From NCBI GenBank assembly GCA_017979445.1, contig CM030706.1, forward strand, positions 17,346,967 through 17,410,966: a stretch of DNA of 64,000 nt, in the 5' to 3' direction. Below are positions 24,001 through 36,000 of the stretch, one piece after another (positions within the stretch are counted from its first letter, which is position 1; each line of letters begins with the position of its first letter). The position numbers and the translations under genes were made by a program. This DNA comes from Akebia trifoliata (Eukaryota > Streptophyta > Magnoliopsida > Ranunculales > Lardizabalaceae). The notes below the pieces were generated by a model. The model was not told where the DNA came from and did no database searches. It worked only from the letters and a program-made list of their open reading frames with translations.

Positions 24001-27000
24001 AGAAGGGAAGGCAACCTACATTAAGCTATTTTCAACGGTTGAACGGACTTTAAAATCGCCTCCGGCCAATCTTCAAATTTTTCTTCCGGCGAAAATCGGA
24101 TTTCTTTGCGTCCACGCGTAACCCTCGGCGAGAGGAACAACTTTCCTTCTTGCGCCTAAGCTCGGATCGTTCTCGTTTAGTGTAGATCTGAGTTTCAAAT
24201 ATTGAAGGAAAAGGGTTGAGATTTGTTTGGAGAGGAGAATAAGAAAAATCTGATTTTTCTAATAGAATTTAGATATTTATATCACTTAAGTTGGGACATA
24301 CTTGTCATTTTGGGAATTGTTTTTCCCGAATGCCAAATTGGACAAACTTATACTCTATTTTGGGTGATTTTTCGACACGAATCTAATGGTATGATCGGTT
24401 TCGTCAAATTACGTCTCTAAGGTGTCGTTTACCTATTGGGAAAATATCTAATGCGAAACTCGAGGATTTGATAACTTTTAAATCAATGCACGGATCTAAA
24501 ATTCTTTCCTCGAGATACATTTTAGGATTTCAGGTCATTACATGCTCCACCCCCAACACCTCCTCCACCCTCTCTTTCTCTCTCTTTCTCTTCTTTTTCC
24601 CCTCTTTTGAATTTTTTTTGTCGTATGTTTCCCAGTTCAATCAAACAACAAAACTTGTATTTTTCACCTTAAACTTTTTCCCATAGATTTGAAAGTCCAT
24701 GGGAAAAGGAATGTCCATGCAATTAAACAGACCCTTAGTTTACAATCTTTAAGGAATTTAAGGGAGTCTTTTTTGAAAATTTCTTGGGTAGATGGGATTG
24801 GGTCTGTACCATTAGAACCTAGTAGGTTGTGGGTAGGGTTCTTAATTCCTACTGTTTTTTGTATTTGGTTGGTCAACTCAACCTCTTCTTTCTTTGATAT
24901 TAGAATTTACTCATGATTTATTTATTTATTTATTTTTGGTTCTATCTTATGAAGATGGCATGACAAGGGCTTTCTAGAGGTGTCCATTCATTTTGATGAT
25001 ATATGCTAGCCTTTGATTAATGCCATGGCTTCCTTTTATGATCTTTGCGATAATACTGTACAATAACTTCTCATGCAAAGATAATCATTTTTAGATTCTT
25101 CTATGCAGTTGTATGAGGTGAACTCTCGAGGATTGGAAATTTTCTCTAAAAGTTGGCTTCCGAAGACTTCTCCACTAAAAGCAGTGGTTTGTTTCTGTCA
25201 TGGTTATGGAGACACTTGCACATTTTTCGTTGAAGGCATGTAACTATTAACAATATTTGGCAAGAGAATTTTATTTTTTCTTGGTATCCTGGAAATGATC
25301 GAAACTTAGTTATTCATATTGATTATTTGTAGGGATTGCTAGGAAGTTAGCATCATCAGGATATGCTGTTTTTGCAATGGATTACCCCGGATTTGGTCTT
25401 TCAGAAGGTCTTCATGGCTATATTCCAAGCTTTGACAAGCTAGCAAACGATGTTGTTGAGCAGTTCTCCAAAGTCAAAGGTGTGATACCACCACTTGCAT
25501 GTAGGAATTGGGTGCATTTTATCTTTTAATCCTACAATTTACATCAATGTCTCACATTTAATATTAAATGATTTTATTTCGCTATAGTTAACATCAAACT
25601 AATGTTTTCGCTATCAATGTGAAAACTTTATTGAAAAGCATGATATAGGGAATAGGATTGCAAAAAAGAAAAAATATTATTATGTATATATTCAGTCAAG
25701 GATTTGCTTTAGTGTTATTTTTTCCTAAAACTTGAGCAGAAGAATTTTTATTCCAGTAGACATATGATGTTTATAAGGACCATGTATTTGATCTTGGATT
25801 TGAGTGCCATCTTAATCTGAATTTTCTCAACTTTTTTTATATTTGATGTTAGAATTCCTTATTTACCACTATAAACTTTTATAAGCATTAAAAAAGTCCA
25901 CTTGGAAAATGTATAACCTTTACACACATCGAAAAGAAAAAAAATTACCACCATAGTTCAAAATTTTGTGCTATTACCAATGTTATTAAATAGCGTAGAA
26001 TAAGAGTTTGAGGAGAGAAGAGAAGAGTGGAGAAAATGTGGGAGGAGTAAAAGTGACTCCAAGCCTTACCATCAGCTCATATATATATTAAGTCTAACAT
26101 AAAAGGAAATTACACATGTAACCCTACTACTAATAATTAATTACTCGTAATATACCTTCAAGCTAGAGAATATATATCATATAATCCTAACTTGTTTAAA
26201 ATATACTCCACTTTACTAAAACTCAATGACTCTGTGAACAAATCAGCTAGCTGATCTTCAGACTTCATAAACGAAGTAGTAATTTCCCCACTAAGCAGTT
26301 TGTCATGAACAAAGTGGCAATCTATTTCAATATGTTTAGTCCTCTTGTGAAACTCAGGATTAGATGCAATGTGTATGGTTGCTTGGTTATCACAAAAAAG
26401 TCTCATAGGTGTATTCACTGTAAAACCAAGCTCTTGAAGGAAATGTCTCAACCATACTAGCTCACAAGACGTATGAGACATGACTCTATACTCGGCCTCA
26501 ACACTAGATCTCGCAACAACTATCTGCTTCTTACTTTTCCATGTCACAAGATTACCTCCCAAGAAGATACAATACCCAGTGGTGGATCTCCTATTAGAAG
26601 GAGAACCAGCCCAATCTACATCTGTATACCCTCTACATAATTATGACCATTGGCCTTATACAATAATCCACAACCAAGGAGCCCTTCAAATACCTGATAA
26701 TATGTTACGCTACAACCCAGTGACGTACTTTAGGAGCTTCCATAAACTGACTAATAGTACTAACTGCAAATGAGATATTTAGTCTAGTAATAGTGAGGTA
26801 ATTCAACTTTTCAACTAGCCTCCTATACCTTCCTGGATCATCCAACAAGTCTCCCTCATCAATAGTCAACTATTGCTTAAGATCCATGGGTGTATCAACA
26901 TGCTTAGAACTAAGTAAACCAGTCTCATCTAGAAGGTCCAAAGTGTATTTCCTTTGGAAAAGACTAAGGGTATGTTTGGTAACACTTCTGAAGTCTGAAG

Positions 27001-30000
27001 TCTGTTTTCTGAAATTTGGAATCTAAAATCTGAAATCTTATTTTGGAAAAGTTGTTTGTTTATCATTTTTAAGAGCTTCTGGTTACAAATAGAATTTTAA
27101 AACGTAATAGTTATTTTGACAATATTACCCTCTTGTAATTCTAATAAGTTGTTATCCAAAAAACATAATATATTATGCATAATGAAACCATCCACACATT
27201 TAATTTCGATTTCTAATAAATTAAACACCCGAAAAGCATTGCTTTCAATTTGAATTTATACTTGAAAAATTATATTCCAACAAAGTAATACTCAAACAAT
27301 AAATAATCATTTGTTTTCTAGTTGAAAAATATAAGGTTTTAGGGTTCGTATAAAAATATAGGATTTTCGAACATGAAATGAGAGAAAAGGGAGAGACCTT
27401 GACAACACAGTTGTAGAGGTGTGTTGTCAAGGAAGGAGAGATAGAAAAGTTAAAAATAAGGGTTTTAGGGTTCGTATAAAGAAATGATAAGTGATAGAAA
27501 TTAGGATTTTGAGGAGGGTATTTTAAGAATAAAAAAAAATCAGATTTCAGAAGTTTCATCCAACATCCCTCCATCACTGGTTAAAAACTTCTGAATTTTG
27601 ATTCTAAAGTCTAAAATCTGAACCAAAACAAACGGAAATAAAGCTTCTAAAGTCTGAACTTTAAAGGTGGACCACCTCCATTCAGACTTCAAAAGTGTTA
27701 CCAAACACACACTAATACCACTTTCTGAATGAGTCACTTCAATACCAAGAAAATACCTCAATTTACCCAAGTCCTTAGTGTGAAACTTCAATTGCAAAAA
27801 TGACTTTAGCCTTTCAATTCCCTTAGCATCACTCTCTATCAACACAATATCATCTACGTAAACAGCTAGTAGAATAAACCCACTAGTAGAACGGAAATGA
27901 AAAACTAAGTAATCTGTTTGACATCTCGACATGCCAAACTCAAGTACTGCATCACTGAACTTCCCAAACCACATTCTTGGAGACTGTTTCAAACCATAGA
28001 GTGCCTTTCCCAACTTGCATACCTTACCTATCTCCCCTTGAACAACAAATTCAGGTGGTTGCTCCATATAAACCTTTTCATGTAAGTCACTATGAAAGAA
28101 GGCATTCTTCACATCCAATTGGTACAAACGCCACCCTGACATAACAACTAAAGAAATAATTGCACGCATTGAGGAAACTTTAGCCACTGGAGAGAAGATC
28201 TCTGCATAATCAATGCCATAAGTCTATGTATAACCCTTTGCAACCAGTTGTGCCTTTAGTCTTTCCACTTTGCCATCAGGTTGAAACATAACAATATACA
28301 CCCATCTACATTCAACAACATTCTTCCCTGGTAGAAGAGAAACCAGAGTCCATGTCCCATTACTATGAAGAGCAGTCATTTTCTTTTCCATTGCTGTCCT
28401 CCAACTCGGATTAGATAAAGCATCTTGGTGACTTGTAGGAATAGAAATAGAAGATATGGAAGAAAAAAAAAAAGACAATGAAGAAGATAACAAATTGTAT
28501 GAAACAAAATTAGCAATTGGATGTTTGGTAACACAAGAATGAGTACCTTTACGAAGAGCAATAGGCAACTCTTTTGAATGAAGAATTGGCGATGGAACTG
28601 GATCTTCAAAGGAGAAGGGAACTGAATCTTCAGAAGAGGAGGGAATTGGAGTAGGTGGTGTTGTAGTGGCCCTTATCTTGGACTATACCTTGAGACGAGG
28701 AATGGCAGAAACATGCAATGGAATCCTTGGAGAAATAGGCATAGGCAATGTTATAGGACCACTAGTAAAGTCATTAGAAGAGTTATCACAAAAATAAGGA
28801 ACTAACCTTCAAAAAAAAAAAAAAAAGGAACTGACTCAAAAAAGGTAACATTTGCATATACGGAATATTTGCCTAAAGTAGGATTGTAACATCTATAACC
28901 CTTCTATGTATGTGAATACCCAAGAGAAACACATTTTAGACTTTCGGGATCCAACTTCTCTCTTCCTGGTCCCAAATGGTGAACAAAACAAACGCAACCA
29001 GAAACACGAGGAGAAAGGTGAAAAGGATTATTAGGAAATAAAATCTTTTGTGGAGATTTTCCATCAAGAATAGGTGGCAGAATCCGACTAATGAGATAAC
29101 AAATGGTAAGAACGACATCACTCCAAAAAAATTTGGGAACATTCATCTGAAACCTTAAAACGAAGGCAATTTCTAAAAGATGACGATTCTTTCGTTCGAC
29201 AATGCCATTTTGTTGAGGTGTATGTATACAAGACGACTGATGGATAATGCAAAGATAACGAAGATAAATACTAAAATCACCAAGAAAATATTCTTTAGCA
29301 TTATTAAATCGTAAAACACAAATTAGCAAACCAAATTGAGTTTGTATTTCCATATGAAAGGCTTTACAAATAATAAACAATTCAGAACAACCAAGTCATT
29401 CTTGAAAAATCATCCACAAATGTAACAAAATACTTAAAACCAAGATGTGATGTAATTCTTATCGGAATGAACTAAACAAAAAGGACTAGACTCTCTACTA
29501 CTAACACTAGGTGGAAAAGAAACACAATGATGTTTACTTAACTGACATGCTTCACAGCTACATAGAGACTCATGACTCAAACTAGGAATTCAACTGCGTA
29601 AAATGCAAGAAGATGGATGACCGAGTTGACAATGCCACTGAAAATAGCTAGTAGATGAATTAAGTGCTGAATTGGTAGAAGCACGATCCAATTAATAAAG
29701 GCCATCTACTTTACACCCGCCACCAATCGTCTTCCTCGATTTTAGATCTTGAAAAATATAACGATTAGGAAAGAGAGTTACTGAGCATTGCAATTTCTTT
29801 GTCAGCTGCTAACAGATAAAAGGTTAAAAGGAAATTTAGGGACATGAAAAAAAGCAAAAGACAGAAATATCAAGATGAGTTTTAGATGTACTCAAACCAA
29901 CAACTTTAGAAAATGAACCATCTGCCAGTTTTAGACTTTCATAGGTAGAGGAACGGAAAAAAGACAATAAATTAGAATTACCTGTCATAAAAAACAAAAG

Positions 30001-33000
30001 ACAGAAATATCAGGATGAGTTCGAGAGGTACCCAAACCAACAATTTTAGAAAATGAACCATCTGCCAGTTTCACACTTTGACAGGTAGAAGAACGAAAAA
30101 AAGACAACAAACTAGAATTACCTGTCATATTCATCCAATCAATCCTCCACCTCACTCCATATCATAATACTATGGGATATAGCATTTGTGGAGTTGCGTC
30201 CATTTACACTATGACGTTCTTCCATCTTCTTCATTCCTTGGTCATTTTTATGCCCTCCCACATCTTGGTTCTCTAAGTACCCTTGCTAGGGGTAGGAAGA
30301 GGTCTCTCCCTCTTATATTTGGGACTTCTTGGAGTTCACTTCATGGCATCAATATCATCTTCTGTGGGTTTGTTTCACCATTTCCATGTACTTGTGTTTT
30401 GATTTTAAGTGTATATAATGTATAAATTATTGTTTTCTTTACAAGTTAATGAATCTAATGAGGTGTTTTATCATGATTTTGTGTTATCCTTAGTGTAGCT
30501 TCCTTTGATCTTTTATGCCTTGTATATTTGATACTTTAGTTTCAAATTAAGTTCTCTCCCTCATTTATACTTGCACTTTCAAGTTGTAATACCTTGGAGG
30601 GACAAAATCCTAATTTTCTAGCCTAAGTAATTGAACTCAATGATATATCTTTTTGGGTGGGAAAATTTTCTAGTTATCCTCACCGTTGTTAGGTTGTACT
30701 TTAGAAGGACTAAAGAGGGAAGGTTTGGGCCAAATCTAATGCCCTATCCTTCATCCCTTGATTTTGCGAACATGGTTTGGAAAATTTAGCAATGCGATAC
30801 TTGAGTTTGGGATGTCGAGGTGCTAGTCTCTGTTTTTCATTCACTCCACTAGTGGGTATGTTCTTCAAGTTGTATGTGGAGGATATTGTATTGATAGGGG
30901 AGTGATGTTGGGATTGAGAAATTAAAGTCATTTTTACACATACTAAGGATTTGGGTAAGTTAAGATATTTTCTTGGTATTGGGGTTGCACATTTAGCTGA
31001 TGGTGTTAGTTTCTCACAAAGAAAGTATACCCTAGATTTATTAGATGAGATTAGTTTACTTGGATTTAAACTTGTGGATTCTCCCGTGGATCCAAAACAG
31101 AATTGACTATTGATCAAAGAGATCTTTTTGATGATCCTGGTAGGTATAGGAAACTTGTTGGGGAGTTAAACTACCTCACCATTATCAGGCTGGACATTTC
31201 ATTTGCTGTGAGTATTGTTAGTCGGTTTATGGAAGCTCCTAAAGAACCTCATTGGGTAGCATTGCAGCGTATTGTTAGGTACTTGAAGGGTTCCCTAGGA
31301 CGTGGTTTGTTATACAAGTCAAATGGTCATACTCGCATAAAAGGATACACAGATGCAGACTGGGCAGGTTTTCCGTCAGATAGAAGGTCTAGCACTGGGT
31401 ATTATACATTCTTGGGTGGTAATGTTGTGACATGGAAAAACAAGAAACAAACAGTTGTTGCTAGATCTAGTGTGGAGGTTAAGTACAGAGTTATGTCATA
31501 CATGTCTTGTGAGTTAACCTAGTTAAGACATTTTCTTTAGGAGATAGGCTTTATAGTGGAACTACCTATGAGTCTCTTTTGTGATAACTATGCAGTCATA
31601 CACAACTTTTAATCATGTGTTTCATGAGAGGATAAAACATATAGAAGTTGATTGTGACTTTGTTCATAATAAACTCCTGAATGGTGAAATTGCTATTTTC
31701 TGAAGATCAACTTGCTGATTTGTTTACTAAGTCATTGGGTTGTAGTAGGGCTTATATAATATATATTCTCCTACTTGAGGGGGAGTCTTAAGAGTAATAA
31801 GTTATTATTAGTAGGGGTTGTATTGTCTTTTCTTTCTTTTGTTATTTTACTTACGATATATAATACATTGTGCTGCTAGGGTTGGAGTTAATTCTACTCC
31901 TCCCAGGTTTCTCCAATATATTCTTCTATTCTCCTTCTCAAACTCTTAGTCTACATTAGTTATTATCACTTGTCCTTTAGCACACTTATATTTTATAGCA
32001 CTTGCATCCCACACTTAGCATTTCATCTTTCCCCTTCCTTTTCTCTTGTTTGTTTCGTAGTAACCCTAATTTAAGAACACTAACCCAATCCTAGAGGTTC
32101 AACCTTGAGGCCCCTGTCAAGTTATCTTTGTTGCATTATACAAAAAGCCATGCCCTATTTACACTCCTTGCTGCATTGTAGACTTTAATGTCTAGGATTT
32201 GATTAGTTGCATTATTAGTTCAAAGTCGATTAAGGATTCCATTTTTGCAATCCGTAATCTTTTAATAGTATGCACATTAAAGTCGGCAACAATACATTTC
32301 AAAATATTACTTATGAATATTTCCACTATACGATCGAAAGCTACTAGAATCAACAAATCATTGGCTCCGTTTTCTGCCAATACGTTTGTTGTAGAAATAC
32401 TGCAAATCCTAGTTTTTTTCTTCAAACTGAAAGAACGCGTGTCGTCCTTTTTACCGGATTTGAATATTCTCATTGAAGGCTTCAATCTATTGGAAATAAT
32501 CTAGTTGTTATTTTAGTAATAGTTTTTATTTATTTCTTATATGTAAGGGCATTTTTGTCTTTTGACTCTTTTATTAATATAAATTTTTGTCATGCTCTCA
32601 CAAAGAGACTTGACAATTATTATTCTCAAATTCTTCTTAGTATCAAAGCCAAGGAATTTTGTCCCCTCTCTTTGATTCTCCTCCTTCCTTGTTTTCTTCT
32701 CCTCTTTATTCACTAAACCCTAACCTAGAGCAGCTTCATTAGACCTTTCCTCTTAGGGAGTCTTTTATTTCTTATTCTCTTTATCGCATGTTGCGATAGG
32801 GATATAATTACATGATGCGATAATTTTTCTGCATTGTGTTTCTAGCTTACATTAGGGTTTGTTCATCCAATTAGGTTGTTTTTGTGCCCTGCGATAGCAA
32901 CAATTTGACAGTTTTCTGTCTTTCGACAACAATATGAGTGTTGTTGCGAAGACCTGTGGCCTATGACAGTCCCTATTGACAGATCTCTGACCAACAACAG

Positions 33001-36000
33001 TAATTGGTGGTGTTGTTGGGAAGTAGTCTGCCCTGCGACAGCCCCCATCAGCAGTTTTTCTGCCCTACAACAGTAGCAGTGGCTGCTTAGGTTTGTGCGA
33101 CAGCAATTGGGCTAGTGTTAACCCTGTGACAGCAGTCACTGACCTGAGACAGTAATTGGTAGTGTTGTTGGGAGGTAGTATTCCCTGGGATAGCCCCCAT
33201 TAGCAGTGTTTTTGCTCTATGATAGCAGCAGTGGCTGGTTAGGTGTGTGCGACAGCAACTGGGCTAGTATTTGGTGCTGCCGACAACTAGGTGACTTTTT
33301 TGGGATTGTGTTAACCCTATGACAGCAGCTAGGTGGGTCTTTGGTGGTATACGATAGCAACAGAGGTGCTGCCATTGATTTTTGTCCTTGTTGCTGGCCT
33401 TCGACAGTACTACTACGGGAGATCTCCTTTCGATCCAAAGTTTTATTGTTCATAGTTTTTGGCTGTAAGACTTTTAGATGCCTACACCAACGTTTAATAG
33501 AATAATTTTTATTTTCACACCTTAAATGGTTATTTATCGTAATTTGATGATTTGTGGATGTATTTTCATATCTGTATTATCATTTTCAAGAAAATTGTAT
33601 TAATTTTCACATTGATTGAAATATTTTTATTTCTAGGCTGTCTCAAAATAGACACCAAAACCGAAATTTAATACCTTGCTGACAAGAAGTCAAATAAGCC
33701 TAACATGAAGATTGCTATTTGCTTCTCCATCACCAAAACAAAAATATTATGCGGCAACCAACCATCAAGGTGGTGGTGGTGGTGGTGGTGGTGGGGGGGG
33801 AGAAAGAAACAACAACTCGATACACACTTCTCATAATTGGCATGCTACTTTTTCCTGATATGTAAATGATGAATTTGTTTAACTGCAATTTCCAACTAAT
33901 TGAAGATTTCTATAGATAACTACTACACTAAATATTGAAATACTTTCTAATCATAAAACATATCTCCTTGCCTTGGATCTGTTTGGATGACAGAAATCCC
34001 GGAGTACCAAAGCCTCCCAAGATTCCTGTTTGGACAGTCTATGGGTGGGGCAGTTGCTCTGAAGGTGCACCTAAAGGAGCCTAATGCATGGGATGGTGCT
34101 GTTCTTCTTGCACCTATGTGCAAAGTATTCTCCTGACCCTGGAATTTTACTTTGGAGGCCTAGATTTCAAAGCATTAATTAACTGAAATTTTTTCAAGTA
34201 GATTTCAGATGATATGGTTCCACCTCTGTTGGTGACACAGCTTCTGATTGGTTTAGCTAAGATTCTTCCCAAAGCAAAATTAGTTCCAGATAAGGATATG
34301 GCAGAGATGGCATTCAGAGACTCAAGAAAGAGGAAGCTGGTTTGTCACTCTACTGTTAATAGACTTCCAAAGTTGAATGTTTTGGCTCATCCTGGTTTGT
34401 AGCACAAAACTCTGGATGTTTGATGTCATTATGTCAAATCTAAGTGGCATACTGGCATGGTTATAAAACTCGGTTTGACATCTCGTCTTGTCCATGGACG
34501 AGATCGAGTTGTCTTGAACAAGTCAACTCGTCTTGGACAAGATAAACCATTTAACTCGGTTTCTAATGATTTTTTTCTATATATATTTAGATGAAAATAA
34601 TTATAATTTTTTTTAATACAATAAGGGATAGTCGAAGATGTTTATTCATAAAATTATGTTTTATTTATATGATAAATATTTCATTTCTAAAACAATTAAT
34701 TGTCTTATCCCAGTTGACTTGGCCATGATTTTCAAAATATCATCCGACTCGTCTCGTTTATCTTGTGAGATACGGTGTATATCCATGTGGCTGTTGAACG
34801 ATACTGAGATGACTTGGTCGAGTCATCTAATTCTCAGACGAGATTTAAAACAATGAGTATATAATTTTCAGTCATGAGTTTGTGATTCTTCATACTATTG
34901 ATTACATGGCTAAATGTTCTCTGATGAATGCAGACAGCCTATAATGTTATTGCATACAAGGATAAGCCACGATTGCAGACTGCCGTGGAGTTACTCAAAA
35001 CCACCAAAGAAATAGAAAATCGACTGGAAGAAGTATTGACATATTTTCTGCTCTTTTTTACTTTCTTTCTTAAATTGTTCACATGATCGTCTTACATGTC
35101 GTCGGCATCGATTAAAATTAAAAGCATTTGTTTTGTATGCATATATGTATCTATTTTAAGGATTGGGTTCCATTAACTTAAGAAATCTGACTCAAGAAAA
35201 GATACACAATCCTGACTGTGTAAGTATGAAATCCAATGGTTAGGATTTTATACATATTCCAACAATACATATCCCATAGATATTTATCTCGAGGAATTAT
35301 GTCCCAATCGTTGGATTTCACATTTACATGATCGAAATACTGTGCTTTTTTCTTGGTCAACAGAACCCAAACCTATTTAAAATGACAATGCATTTCAAAC
35401 CTTTTTGAAATGTTGACATTTATATGTGCTTTGACACGTATGGACATACATCCTGACACATATGGCAGTGTCCTTAATTTTTATTGACACCCTATAGTGT
35501 ATCTTGTGCAATGTGGGAACTGTTGAAATTCTGACGAAGGAGGAAGAAAATTAACTTCTAGGCTCGAAAAGATTCGATCTCTTTTAGACAAATATTCTCC
35601 CCTACTGGTTGAACCAAAGTACACAAGGGATCGACGAACAAATGCCTTCAGGATACAAAGAAGCCTTACACTCAATACACTAAATCAGATTATGTACGAT
35701 CTGATTTAGCCTAGAACACTCGGAAAATTAACAAACTGATGATGCCTATATCTTAAGCTTAGAGAGAGGAGAATACAGAAATTTTCGGTGAAGAAATCTG
35801 AATCCTGGTTGGCTTTTTATAGCCATTTCTGTGTCTGTTGACCATGAGTCATGATATAATGTCTCTTGGTCTAATAGCCGTTAGATTGTGCCTTATCTGA
35901 GATCTAACGATCTAGATTGCACCCTATCGAAAGAATGTGTCTCATGTCCTTTAATTAATACTTTTTAATTGAATCTGTTTGATCTAGTGGCTCTGATCGC

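Larger units (their letters stand above)
13430..24960 (+). pseudogene. L1-type LINE remnant, heavily interrupted
   Basis: The order of motifs is that of a plant L1 ORF2. From about 13430 come an [13 protein letters not shown] segment, [10 protein letters not shown], a DFRPISLVG-like stretch and KRRHILDGV-type residues. [19 protein letters not shown] is at 14200-14290, the [10 protein letters not shown] and YLGLLLR region at 14454-14690, the [10 protein letters not shown] block at 14960, and the zf-RVT region at 21060-21270. A C-terminal piece follows after 24735, then a (TTTA)n-like tail near 24916-24940. The element is 5'-truncated and full of stops. It is split by a truncated L1 tail, solo LTR #3 and a Harbinger-like element carrying solo LTR #2. 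It occupies nearly all of MAGL1's 12-kb intron. Confidence 0.78.
25994..30150 (-). mobile_element. Copia B, 5'-truncated, antisense in MAGL1 intron
   Basis: On the minus strand, pieces run protease/pre-integrase (30150-29400), integrase (29380-28904, with [13 protein letters not shown]), RT N-terminus (28568-28224), RT core with YVDDIVLI (28187-27720), a MITE, RT end (about 26960-26600) and RNase H (26562-26158). A 3' LTR of about 161 bp follows (26154-25994). The 5' LTR, leader and gag are absent beyond 30150. Several stops and frame changes are present. A 140-bp duplication repeats the post-protease segment. Its 3' LTR resembles that of Copia C. Confidence 0.85.

Noticed and set aside
32192..32504. 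Overlapping ~100-codon frames on both strands
   Set aside because: No recognisable motif, no promoter or splice context, and opposite-strand frames of similar length suggest chance.
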